DNA of 64,000 nt, taken from UBA1189 sp045660385. GTDB taxonomy: Bacteria > Bacteroidota > Bacteroidia > Bacteroidales > Bacteroidaceae. Position numbers and translations under genes: made by a program. Below the pieces are notes generated by a model. It had not been told where the DNA came from and ran no database searches. It worked only from the letters and a program-made list of their open reading frames with translations. The stretch covers positions 14,738 through 78,737 of the forward strand of contig JAZRDT010000053.1 in the NCBI GenBank assembly GCA_045660385.1, read 5' to 3'. Positions 35,018 to 43,029 of the stretch are shown here, one piece after another (position 1 is the stretch's first letter; every line of letters begins with the position of its first letter).

Positions 35018-36295
35018 ATGCGACGTTTTTCTTTACTTTTGCTCATATGTGCATTATGGGGATCTTTTGCTATGGCACAAGAAACCGGTGCGACAGGTGG
35101 AAACAAGTTTGCCATTAAGGTAGAGCCTTTCCATGGTGCATACACCAGCCATTCCTATCATTTCGAGAAGTTCAGACCATTTTCACCTAAGGGCGTAAAT
35201 TTAGGTCTTGAACTCCCTTCATCACAACAACGTCCCTGGCAACAGTATTTAGGGAACCCTACATGGGGCGTAGGTCTTTCGGTTATCGATTTTGGTCACA
35301 CAATGATGGGTGAAGCTGTGTCGATGTATCCCTACCTTCTTATTCCTGCAGTACGAAGCAAGTATTTAGGTATCAATTTCAAGGTAGCTGCAGGATTAGG
35401 CCTAGTGACAGAGCACTGGTATACGGGCAATGTTGATCCTGACAATTATGAATACTATTCACCCGACGTGAACACAATTTTCGGGTGTTACCTCAATGCC
35501 TACCTCAGTGCAGCGCTCAATGTCAGTGTTCCCATCACGAAGAACATCGCCCTCAACGGTGAAGCTGGATACTTCCACATGAGCAACGGACGTACCTGTA
35601 TGCCCAATATCGGAGCTGACATTCTTTTCGCAGGTGTAGGTGTCATCACAACCTTTAATGCACAGAGTTCGAAGGAACCTATCGTATTTCCCGACCTCCC
35701 CTACAAATGGTCGCTCAACATCACAGGGGCTGCCGGTGCACACAGAGCCTGGATGTACTATCCCCTATATCTCATCTCTTCGTTCCATACGGGTGCTGTT
35801 TATAGTGTAAACAATTGGTACGGAGTCGGTCTCGGTATGGATGTTTTCTATAATGGTGCCATTGACAAAAATACAGGCCGTTCACTTTATCGTCAAGATT
35901 TAGAGTATACCACTATGGACAAGATACGAGCGGGCTTGGCCTTGAATAATGAGTTCCGTTTCGGTGTAGTGACAGCTATGGTGGATTGGGGTGTATATTT
36001 CTTCAACCCTTCACGTAACTACTATGATACCGACCACCCTATCTACGGATACGGCAAACGTCCCTTGTTCTATAAGAATGATGGTGCTGGTACTGATGAA
36101 GCGTTTCACTACATTCGTTTCGGCATGAAGTTCCGCATTTGGGATAATCTCTATCTGCAGGCATCGGCCAAGACTCACCTCCACATCTGCGAGTATGTAG
36201 AGTTTGGTTTGGGCTATCAGATACCTTTCTTGAAAAAGAATTTACACAAGGAGGGCAACACCCTTTTCCACCACAAGAAGAATTGGTGGAAATAG
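35018..36295 (+). CDS. Acyloxyacyl hydrolase/PagL-like lipid A deacylase family outer membrane protein
   Basis: 425 residues with a signal peptide (LLLLICALWGSFAMA). The amphipathic strands fit an outer membrane beta-barrel, and GYFHMSNGRTCMPNIG holds the His-x-Ser pair of the PagL active site (about residue 190). PagL removes the 3-O acyl chain of lipid A. About half of the protein, from residue 220 on, is extra sequence of similar strand pattern (a second barrel or a fused domain), much longer than PagL itself (about 150-190 residues). A bidirectional terminator follows at 36316. Confidence 0.8.
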   Translation: MRRFSLLLLICALWGSFAMAQETGATGGNKFAIKVEPFHGAYTSHSYHFEKFRPFSPKGVNLGLELPSSQQRPWQQYLGNPTWGVGLSVIDFGHTMMGEAVSMYPYLLIPAVRSKYLGINFKVAAGLGLVTEHWYTGNVDPDNYEYYSPDVNTIFGCYLNAYLSAALNVSVPITKNIALNGEAGYFHMSNGRTCMPNIGADILFAGVGVITTFNAQSSKEPIVFPDLPYKWSLNITGAAGAHRAWMYYPLYLISSFHTGAVYSVNNWYGVGLGMDVFYNGAIDKNTGRSLYRQDLEYTTMDKIRAGLALNNEFRFGVVTAMVDWGVYFFNPSRNYYDTDHPIYGYGKRPLFYKNDGAGTDEAFHYIRFGMKFRIWDNLYLQASAKTHLHICEYVEFGLGYQIPFLKKNLHKEGNTLFHHKKNWWK

Positions 36296-36315
36296 AGAGC
36301 CGTCACAATGGAGAT

Positions 36316-36360
36316 AAAAAAACAAGCAGCGAGCCTATCAGACCCGCTGCTTGTTTTTTT
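36316..36360. terminator. Bidirectional intrinsic terminator
   Basis: A perfect 16-bp stem (36316-36331 with 36345-36360) with long A- and T-runs lies between convergent genes. Confidence 0.92.
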
Positions 36361-36374
36361 ATAGTTCTCGTCTC

Positions 36375-37034
36375 TTATTCCCTGACAGGGCGTATGGTGT
36401 GGCCATCACAACGGTCACTATTAATTATATAGTAGCCCTTCTTGCTGAATCCCATGCAGACATCAAGTTCGTAGTCGGCACTATAGAGCGTAGCTGACAT
36501 ATAGCAGCCCTGTGAGCCTTGGTTTGTAAAGTTATCCTTGTATTGCGAGCCGGCTGCAGGGAGGAAGATACTATTACCATTGCCACTGACTCTATATCCA
36601 TTGACGCCATTGACAGAAACCCATTCCCATTCACAGCAATCCATGAGCTCCTGCATCTCCTCTTGAGTAGGCATACGCCAACCATCTCCCCACATAATAT
36701 GGGCAACATCATCAGAAAGTTCAAGTACCTTTATTTTGTCCAGGTCATTATACTTTGTTATCTCCTCTGTAATGCTGTCGTGCCATTTATATCTATCCCA
36801 TATACAAGAATCTTTCTCTTCAGGGTCACCCCAAGCATAATATCCACCATACTCCTCGGGATATTCAGCTCCGATATTACAGCAGGCCCATTTGACAGAC
36901 AATCCGAGGTCTACAGCATGTGTATGTGCCTCCTCGCCATGAGGAATGTCAAATGTATCAAGTTGATCCTTGCTGCAAGAAGCTAGAAGGAGGGATAAGG
37001 TTGGAACCAGTATCGCTAGAAATTTCTTTTTCAT
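36375..37034 (-). CDS. FISUMP-domain lipoprotein
   Basis: 219 residues from the ATG at 37034. The lipoprotein signal ends LLLASC. The rest follows the Fibrobacter succinogenes major paralogous (FISUMP) domain pattern: VDLGLSVKWACCNIGAE, YYAWGDPEEK, WGDGWRMPTQEEMQELMD, NSIFLPAAGSQ and a closing HTIRPVRE. These are surface lipoproteins of unknown role, often in many paralogues. A full -33/-7 promoter lies at 37072-37102. It stands alone, between two terminators. Confidence 0.85.
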   Translation of the reverse strand: MKKKFLAILVPTLSLLLASCSKDQLDTFDIPHGEEAHTHAVDLGLSVKWACCNIGAEYPEEYGGYYAWGDPEEKDSCIWDRYKWHDSITEEITKYNDLDKIKVLELSDDVAHIMWGDGWRMPTQEEMQELMDCCEWEWVSVNGVNGYRVSGNGNSIFLPAAGSQYKDNFTNQGSQGCYMSATLYSADYELDVCMGFSKKGYYIINSDRCDGHTIRPVRE

Positions 37035-37071
37035 ATAATCATTCGTTTTTATTCTATTCTTAAAAATCACA

Positions 37072-37102
37072 CAAAAGTAGCATTATTTTATCAAAGCGCC
37101 AA
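37072..37102 (-). promoter_or_regulatory. Promoter of the FISUMP lipoprotein gene
   Basis: On the minus strand TTG (37100-37102) is separated by 20 bases from TACTTTTG (37072-37079). Confidence 0.75.
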
Positions 37103-37266
37103 CGCTCTATCTAATTTAAATAGATGATAATGCCAATATAACAAAGATAGAGTAACGAACCATCTGTTGTCTGTTTTTTTTCAAGCCTACATAATGCGAA
37201 CTTCAAAGAGAAAAAACAATTTATTCAGGAGAAAAATATTTACCCAAAGCTGATTCAAAAAAAATA

Positions 37267-37295
37267 AGAGTCATCAGAAATTACCGATGACTCTC
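37267..37295 (-). terminator. Terminator of tRNA-Cys
   Basis: A 9-bp stem (AGAGTCATC with GATGACTCT) with an 11-base loop lies right after the tRNA 3' end; AT-rich sequence follows on the minus strand. Confidence 0.75.
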
Positions 37296-37298
37296 TTG

Positions 37299-37369
37299 AG
37301 GTACCTGGCGGATTCGAACCGCCGTAGACGGTTTTGCAGACCGTTGCCTAGCCACTCGGCCAAGGTACC
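37299..37369 (-). tRNA. tRNA-Cys (GCA)
   Basis: A 71-base cloverleaf on the minus strand. The 7-bp acceptor stem begins GGTACCT; the D-arm is GCCGAGTGGC; the anticodon loop is CTGCAAA with anticodon GCA; the T-arm is GCGGTTCGAATCCGC; the discriminator is U73, as expected for Cys. No CCA is encoded. It has its own promoter (37387-37417) and terminator (37267-37295). Confidence 0.97.
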
Positions 37370-37386
37370 CTTGTGGTTTGCGAGTG

Positions 37387-37417
37387 CAAAGGTAGCACTT
37401 ATTTTTGGATTGACAAA
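37387..37417 (-). promoter_or_regulatory. Promoter of tRNA-Cys
   Basis: On the minus strand TTTG (37414-37417) is separated by 19 bases from TACCTTTG (37387-37394), 18 bases before the mature tRNA 5' end. Confidence 0.8.
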
Positions 37418-37418
37418 T

Positions 37419-37652
37419 TTATATCGACCTTTTTTTACAGTTTTTTATCACACTCCTCTTTTTCTCATGCTTTCCTTCACCGCAAGTGCTCACATGAGCG
37501 CAACATAACGGACACGAGGTATCAGAGCAGGTACTACATTTCGCCTTCCCCTTTTTTACATGAGACAAATAACGTACAATACGTCTTGTCAACCAATAAA
37601 GACAAATAGCAAATACCAGACCGACTAAAAGATGCTGCCACATACCACACAT
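37419..37652 (-). CDS. FeoB-associated Cys-rich membrane protein
   Basis: 77 residues (or 74 if it starts at the second Met, 37643). One N-terminal membrane helix (HLLVGLVFAICLYWL) is followed by a basic stretch and a Cys-rich cluster KCSTCSDTSCPLC and further Cys residues. Small Cys-rich single-pass proteins right after feoB are a known companion family (FeoB-associated), thought to help iron uptake. It starts 47 bases after the feoAB stop on the same strand. Confidence 0.75.
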   Translation of the reverse strand: MCGMWQHLLVGLVFAICLYWLTRRIVRYLSHVKKGKAKCSTCSDTSCPLCCAHVSTCGEGKHEKKRSVIKNCKKRSI

Positions 37653-37699
37653 GCTTTATTGCAAATTAAAACCTTCAAACCATGAGTATTCATCTGTTA

Positions 37700-40177
37700 T
37701 TACAGAAGCAACGCGACCTTATATACAGCGAAAGCCATAACCCAAGCCAACAGGGTTGTATACAGAGCGGTAAAGATAGCCCAACTCCAGCGCCCCGTTT
37801 CCTTTTTGATGGCAATAAGCGTAGCCAAACATGGGAAATAGATTAGGACAAATATCATATAAGCCAGTGCTGCAGCAGGAGTTGTAACAGTTTGCAAGGC
37901 TGCAGCGATTTGCGCTTCACTTTCTACTGTGCCATCTACCTCCTGGTCGGCATAAAGAACACCAAGCGTACTTACAATCAGTTCCTTGGCCCCCACTCCA
38001 CTAACAAGGCCAATACCCATTTTCCAATCAAAGCCAAGCGGTTCAATGGCAGGCTCTATCGCTTTACCTATGTAGCCGATATAAGAATGCTCTTGTTGTT
38101 CAGCCGGAGTACGATACTCGCTGCTACGAGGATAATACCCAAGAAACCATACCACAATAGAAGCTACCAGAATAACTCCACCCATCTTCTTCAGATACTC
38201 ATACCCTTTGTCCCATGTATGCTTAAAGATGACCTTCCACACAGGTTGTCGGTATGGAGCAAGCTCCATTACATAGGGAGCCTCATCACCACGCATCAAA
38301 GTACGACTCAGCAATCGCGCCACTAACACTGCGAGAATTATACCCGTAAGATATAATCCCATAAGAACCAGGCCAGAATGGTGAGGAAAAAAGGCTGCAA
38401 CAAAAATAATATACACCGGCAATCGAGCACTACACGACATTAAAGGAGTAACAAGCATCGTAATCAGTCTTCCCTTACGACTCTCAATCATTCGTGTTGC
38501 CAATATTGCCGGCACATTACATCCAAATCCCATGATGAGCGTGATAAAAGATTTTCCATGCAGTCCCATGCGATGCATCGCCTTATCCATAATAAATGCA
38601 GCACGAGACATATAGCCGGAGTCCTCCATTAACGATATAAAGAAATATAGGATCAAGATGTTAGGAAGAAACACAATCACCCCTCCTACACCACCTATAA
38701 TGCCATCAACCAGCATGTCTTTAATGGGGCCATCTGGAAACAGACGCTCAATAAGCATACCAGCCTGTTCCACCAACCATTCGATAGCCTGCATTGGATA
38801 TTCACCCAACACGAAGGTGGCCTCAAACATTATAAACAAGGACAAAAGGAAAATGACTACTCCCCAAACCTTATGCGTCACCAGTCGATCTATTCGCTGA
38901 GCAAAGCGCAAATCAGGTTTGCCCGTTGGATGAGGAGGTTCTATATAGGTCTCTTTTAAGGCTCCTTGCACAAAGCTTTGCTTCGCTGTGCGTAAAGCTT
39001 CAGACATTTTTTCTCCAGTAAGACGGAAATAGCGGGCTTGCTCCTTATTACGAAGCGATAGAATAGCTGTGCTATTAGCCATTTCAGAACGCACATACTC
39101 TTCTATTGCAGCATCACCATCAAGCAATGCGATAGCAACAAAGCGAGTCGAATAACGATAACGGGTATTTACACTCTTCCAGATTTCTGTTCGAAGAGCT
39201 TCGATACTACGCTCCAACTCACTTCCGTGGTAAATATGAATATGGCGGTACGCATGCTTCCTATATCGAGTATCGAGCGTATGATCTCGGGTAAAGTCCG
39301 CCAAGTGCTCAGAATCATCATCGGTATGTATGATGCTGCGATGCCATTCCTGCAACTCACGCATCACCTCCTTATTGATTTCACCCTCATCATCCAGGAA
39401 GTCCGCTCCTTCGTAAATATTGATAGCCAAATGGAGGAGATGTTCCATTCCCTCCTTCTCTGGGCTAATGATTGGCACTACAGGAGTTCCCAAAAGCCTA
39501 CTCAACATCTGACTGTCAAGTCGAGCCCCCTTTGCCTGCATGGCATCAAATCGATTAAGCGCAACAATTACGCGCAAGTTCATATCAAGCAACTGGGCAG
39601 TCATCTGCATGGTCCGCTCCAAGTTTGTAGCATCAACAACACTGATAACCACATCCGGAGTCTCATCAACCAAATATCGACGCACTGTCGAGGTATCAAT
39701 TGCAGGAGATGTCAACGAATAAGTATCAGGCAAATCCACTAAATGCAAATGGTAATCCTGGAAAACACGAGTACCCTTACGCAAATCGTCCTCAACGCGG
39801 GAATTTCCATCTAAAGCTGCACGAAACAACATATCCTTACCAGAAAGAGGTTGGCCTACCAAAGCGATATCAATCTGATGGCGACGTCGATGAGCCAATT
39901 CCTTCAGAGCCTCAGCACTCACCTCATTCACGCCCTGTTCATATGCCGCCTCCTCGTAAGTAAGTACCTCAATCATTGAAGCCTCGGGCCATATAATCTC
40001 AGAGCGTTCGCCCTCGACGTCAAGGCTAATGATACCGGAAATCTGATCTATCTCCAGCACTTCGATATATATACCTTTGTATAGTCCGGCATCAACAGCA
40101 CGTCTGCGAGCACTACCATGCCCTTTTACCTTGACAATGCAGCCCTTCTGGCCGATTTGCATTTCAGATATACGCAT
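37700..40177 (-). CDS. feoB: FeoA-FeoB fusion, ferrous iron transporter with a degenerate GTPase site
   Basis: 825 residues. A FeoA SH3-like domain (1-75) is followed by a G domain (about 100-260) and the FeoB membrane part with two gate repeats (GGVGGVIVFLPNILILYFF and FGCNVPAILATR). In the G domain the P-loop is GQPLSGKD (108-115), so the usual Thr/Ser after Lys is Asp115, and the DLPG switch II is DLPD (Asp151); NRFD (208-211) keeps the guanine-binding N-x-x-D. These changes would disturb Mg-GTP binding. The gene has its own promoter at 40225-40255. Confidence 0.88.
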   Translation of the reverse strand: MRISEMQIGQKGCIVKVKGHGSARRRAVDAGLYKGIYIEVLEIDQISGIISLDVEGERSEIIWPEASMIEVLTYEEAAYEQGVNEVSAEALKELAHRRRHQIDIALVGQPLSGKDMLFRAALDGNSRVEDDLRKGTRVFQDYHLHLVDLPDTYSLTSPAIDTSTVRRYLVDETPDVVISVVDATNLERTMQMTAQLLDMNLRVIVALNRFDAMQAKGARLDSQMLSRLLGTPVVPIISPEKEGMEHLLHLAINIYEGADFLDDEGEINKEVMRELQEWHRSIIHTDDDSEHLADFTRDHTLDTRYRKHAYRHIHIYHGSELERSIEALRTEIWKSVNTRYRYSTRFVAIALLDGDAAIEEYVRSEMANSTAILSLRNKEQARYFRLTGEKMSEALRTAKQSFVQGALKETYIEPPHPTGKPDLRFAQRIDRLVTHKVWGVVIFLLSLFIMFEATFVLGEYPMQAIEWLVEQAGMLIERLFPDGPIKDMLVDGIIGGVGGVIVFLPNILILYFFISLMEDSGYMSRAAFIMDKAMHRMGLHGKSFITLIMGFGCNVPAILATRMIESRKGRLITMLVTPLMSCSARLPVYIIFVAAFFPHHSGLVLMGLYLTGIILAVLVARLLSRTLMRGDEAPYVMELAPYRQPVWKVIFKHTWDKGYEYLKKMGGVILVASIVVWFLGYYPRSSEYRTPAEQQEHSYIGYIGKAIEPAIEPLGFDWKMGIGLVSGVGAKELIVSTLGVLYADQEVDGTVESEAQIAAALQTVTTPAAALAYMIFVLIYFPCLATLIAIKKETGRWSWAIFTALYTTLLAWVMAFAVYKVALLL

Positions 40178-40224
40178 CTCGTAACAATTTTATTGCAACA
40201 ACTTACAAATTTCTATTATTTGCA

Positions 40225-40255
40225 CAAAGATACCCCAAACTTAACATCCTTGCAA
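40225..40255 (-). promoter_or_regulatory. Promoter of feoAB
   Basis: On the minus strand TTG (40253-40255) is separated by 20 bases from TATCTTTG (40225-40232). No Fur box could be recognised by eye. Confidence 0.75.
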
Positions 40256-40294
40256 TACCTAAAATTAGGGAATTTAACAAATACAACAACAAAA

Positions 40295-40347
40295 TCCCTT
40301 GCTTACAACCACCATATTTTCATACTGGCTATAAGCAAGGGAAAAAA
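40295..40347 (-). terminator. Likely terminator of the acyl-CoA ligase gene
   Basis: An 11-bp stem (40295-40305 with 40332-40342) has a 26-base loop. On the minus strand the far arm is followed by TTTTG, giving a weak to moderate terminator. Confidence 0.55.
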
Positions 40348-40367
40348 TTATCGATTCTTACGTTACC

Positions 40368-42269
40368 TTACTTCAATGAATCAAGATTCTTTTCATTGAG
40401 GAAGCTCTTACCCTCGGGAGTATAAAGAGCCTCAATTCGGTCAGCATAAGCCTTTTCAATCTTACCACGAACAATCTTCATGGTACTATTCATCATACCA
40501 TTCTGTTCGGTAAATGCCTCCGGCAATACAGCAAAGGTACTGGGCAACCAACGATCAGGGAAGAGTTCGGCCAAATCGCCACCCTTCTTGAAGCGGGCAA
40601 TATCAGCGTCAATCAGCTGTACGCCAGCCTTGCGACCCTCCTCTGTGGTGAGATCGAGGCCCTGTTCTTTAAGACGAGTGCGAATATTCTCCTTGTTAGG
40701 AACGAGCAATGCAATCGTATACGGAGACTGGTTGTTGTAGAGGATCACCTGATCTACAGTAGGCAGATGCTCTACGAATGCCTCCTCGATGCCTTCGGGG
40801 CTGTACTTCTCACCGTCGCTAGAGATGAGCAAGCTCTTGAAGCGGCCCTTCACGTAGAGGAGGTTCTCCTCAGACATGTAGCCGAGGTCACCAGTATAGA
40901 GCCATCCGTCACGTACGGTATCAGCGGTCGACTCGGGGTTCTTCCAGTAGCCCTTCATCACGTTCTCACCACGTACCACGATTTCGCCGAGCTCACCTGT
41001 GGGCAGCTCCTTGCCATCAGCATCACAAATCTTCACCTCGATGGGCTTCACCAGCTTACCGCTTGAACCGAAGCGATAGAGGTCGGGACCGTTTGATGAG
41101 ATTACGGGAGTAGCCTCAGACAAGCCGTAGCCCTGGAACATAGGCATGCGTACGCCGATGTAGAACTTCTGCAAATCCTTGTCGAGCAATGCACCACCGC
41201 CGACGAAGAACTTGATCTCGCCACCGAATCCCTCGCGTACCTTTGAGAATACCACCTTGTCGAAGAGGGCTACGAGAGGCTTGAGCAGGATGCGCAGACC
41301 CTTGGGGTCGAGACTGCTGTCACCGAAGTAGCATTGGTTGATGGCCATACCCCAGTTGAAGAGGCGCTCTGTCATCGCACCCTTCTTCTTGATGTTGCTC
41401 TCGATATTCTTCTTGAAGGTCTTAGCCAGTGAGGGCACACTGAGGATGAAGTGTGGGCGAACCTCCTTGATGTTGATAGGTATGTTACGCAAGGTCTCAG
41501 CACCTGTGCGACCTACCTGTACGGTAGCAGCAGTAGCACCGCGCGACATCATGATGTAGAATCCCACCACGTGTGCGAAGCAGTGGTCGAGAGGCAGGAT
41601 GATGAGTGTACGCCACGTCTCATCGATATTGATGAGCGTGCACGACTGTTCTACATTTGCGGTGTAATTGCGGTGTGTGAGCACTACACCCTTAGGATCG
41701 GCCGTCGTACCGCTGGTGTAGGTAATGGTAGCGATATCATCGTTCTGCAATGACTGACCAACAGCAAGGAACTCCTCCATTGTGTGACTCTTAAGCCACT
41801 CATCACCCATCTGCTGCACCTCGCTGAGTGCAATCTCGCGCTCCTCGTAGTTCTCCTGAGCATCAAACACGATGATCTTCTCCACCGCGGGGAGCTTATC
41901 CTTGATAAGGCGCACCTTCTTCAACTGATTGCCCGACACCATGATGTATTTCACATCACCATGGAGGAGGCGGAACATGAGATCGTTGCTCTCTTCGAGC
42001 TTGATTGACAAGGGCACGTTGGTAGCGCCAGCGTAGAACATAGCCAGCTCACCGATGACCCACATGTTGCGACCCTCACTAAGAAGAGCCATATTATCGC
42101 CCTTCTTTACGCCAAGAGCTTGGAGACCTGCACCGAGTTGGTATACCATCTCCTTCACTTGTGTATAGGTAGTAGGTTCAAACACCTTGTCTGTTTTTTC
42201 CAAAAGGAATGTGTTGTTCGGATACTTACGAACAGATTCTTCAAATAAATCTACTAAAGTTTTTTTCAT
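40368..42269 (-). CDS. fadD: Long-chain fatty acid-CoA ligase (AMP-forming)
   Basis: 633 residues from the ATG at 42269 (MKKTLVDLFEESV). Adenylate-forming family motifs are ITYTSGTTADPKGVVLTH (A3), QGYGLSEATPVIS (A5), WLYTGDLGYMS (A7) and the late SDGEKYSPEGIEEAF. The enzyme activates a fatty acid to acyl-AMP and then acyl-CoA in the cytoplasm. Chain-length specificity cannot be read. A full promoter lies at 42326-42357. Further in-frame upstream codons are unlikely to be used because the promoter would lie within about 20 bases. Confidence 0.9.
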   Translation of the reverse strand: MKKTLVDLFEESVRKYPNNTFLLEKTDKVFEPTTYTQVKEMVYQLGAGLQALGVKKGDNMALLSEGRNMWVIGELAMFYAGATNVPLSIKLEESNDLMFRLLHGDVKYIMVSGNQLKKVRLIKDKLPAVEKIIVFDAQENYEEREIALSEVQQMGDEWLKSHTMEEFLAVGQSLQNDDIATITYTSGTTADPKGVVLTHRNYTANVEQSCTLINIDETWRTLIILPLDHCFAHVVGFYIMMSRGATAATVQVGRTGAETLRNIPINIKEVRPHFILSVPSLAKTFKKNIESNIKKKGAMTERLFNWGMAINQCYFGDSSLDPKGLRILLKPLVALFDKVVFSKVREGFGGEIKFFVGGGALLDKDLQKFYIGVRMPMFQGYGLSEATPVISSNGPDLYRFGSSGKLVKPIEVKICDADGKELPTGELGEIVVRGENVMKGYWKNPESTADTVRDGWLYTGDLGYMSEENLLYVKGRFKSLLISSDGEKYSPEGIEEAFVEHLPTVDQVILYNNQSPYTIALLVPNKENIRTRLKEQGLDLTTEEGRKAGVQLIDADIARFKKGGDLAELFPDRWLPSTFAVLPEAFTEQNGMMNSTMKIVRGKIEKAYADRIEALYTPEGKSFLNEKNLDSLK

Positions 42270-42325
42270 AAAGTGGTTTTTATATGGCATAGCACACCTG
42301 GCCACACCATCGGTTTATTTAGCTA

Positions 42326-42357
42326 CAAAAGTAAGCTATAGCCTTTAAAATTGCAAA
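42326..42357 (-). promoter_or_regulatory. Promoter of the acyl-CoA ligase gene
   Basis: On the minus strand TTTG (42354-42357), 20 bases, then TACTTTTG (42326-42333), a full match. Confidence 0.8.
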
Positions 42358-42459
42358 AATATATTTAAAAAAGTGGTGAATGGGGCAGATATGTACGCCA
42401 AACAACAAGAACAAGGCGCATCGAAAAGGCGCAATATTATACATTATCATAAAACAACA

Positions 42460-42495
42460 AGCGAGAGGTGCACGCATTAGCGTATACCTCCCGCT
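42460..42495 (-). terminator. Terminator of the META lipoprotein gene
   Basis: A 10-bp stem with one mismatch (42460-42469 with 42486-42495) is followed on the minus strand by TTGTTGTTTTATG. Confidence 0.6.
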
Positions 42496-42523
42496 CTTTA
42501 AATCCAAGTCTTATACTATTGCG

Positions 42524-42928
42524 TTAACGCTTCTTCAAAGTCATCACGATATTACCTGTAACATCGAGAAGGTACAGATTTTCACCTTCTACCTTGAAAT
42601 CCACAACTACGCCCAATGCAGGGAGCATTGCATCTTCAATTGTCATGTCGGGACACATCATACGAGTGCTGCCCATTGCACCGAAAATCAATGACTCACC
42701 ACCAATTTCTGTAGGCATAGCACCTGTAAGATGATTACAACCGGTGCTGCCATAAATCATCTGCTCGGCAACGTCAAAACCAATGAATGCATCTATTGAG
42801 TCGGCGATAGCCAAATCACCAATTGTCACTACACCCCATTCTCCATTAAGAGTCTCAAAAGACTTCTTTTCAGCGCAACTTACCATCATAAGTGCTGCCA
42901 TTACGGCCAAAATCAAATTCTTCTTCAT
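42524..42928 (-). CDS. META/HslJ-domain lipoprotein
   Basis: 134 residues from the ATG at 42928 (MKKNLIL), a lipoprotein signal ending MMVSC. The META-domain pattern is visible: LNGEWGVVTIGD, FIGFDVAEQMIYGSTGCNHLTG, and TRMMCPDMTIEDAMLPAL with the conserved Cys. META/HslJ proteins are envelope stress or heat-shock-linked proteins of unclear activity. A -7 box lies at 42963 and a terminator at 42460, so it is a single-gene unit. Confidence 0.85.
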   Translation of the reverse strand: MKKNLILAVMAALMMVSCAEKKSFETLNGEWGVVTIGDLAIADSIDAFIGFDVAEQMIYGSTGCNHLTGAMPTEIGGESLIFGAMGSTRMMCPDMTIEDAMLPALGVVVDFKVEGENLYLLDVTGNIVMTLKKR

Positions 42929-42962
42929 CGTTTTATCATTCTTTATAATAAATTTCAAGATG

Positions 42963-42970
42963 CAAAGTTA
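42963..42970 (-). promoter_or_regulatory. -7 box before the META lipoprotein gene
   Basis: TAACTTTG on the minus strand, 35 bases before the ATG at 42928. No clear -33 element was seen. Confidence 0.55.
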
Positions 42971-43029
42971 ACAAATAAATTCCAATATATATAGCTACGA
43001 CTGAAAAATCAAGCAATACCAACCGACAA

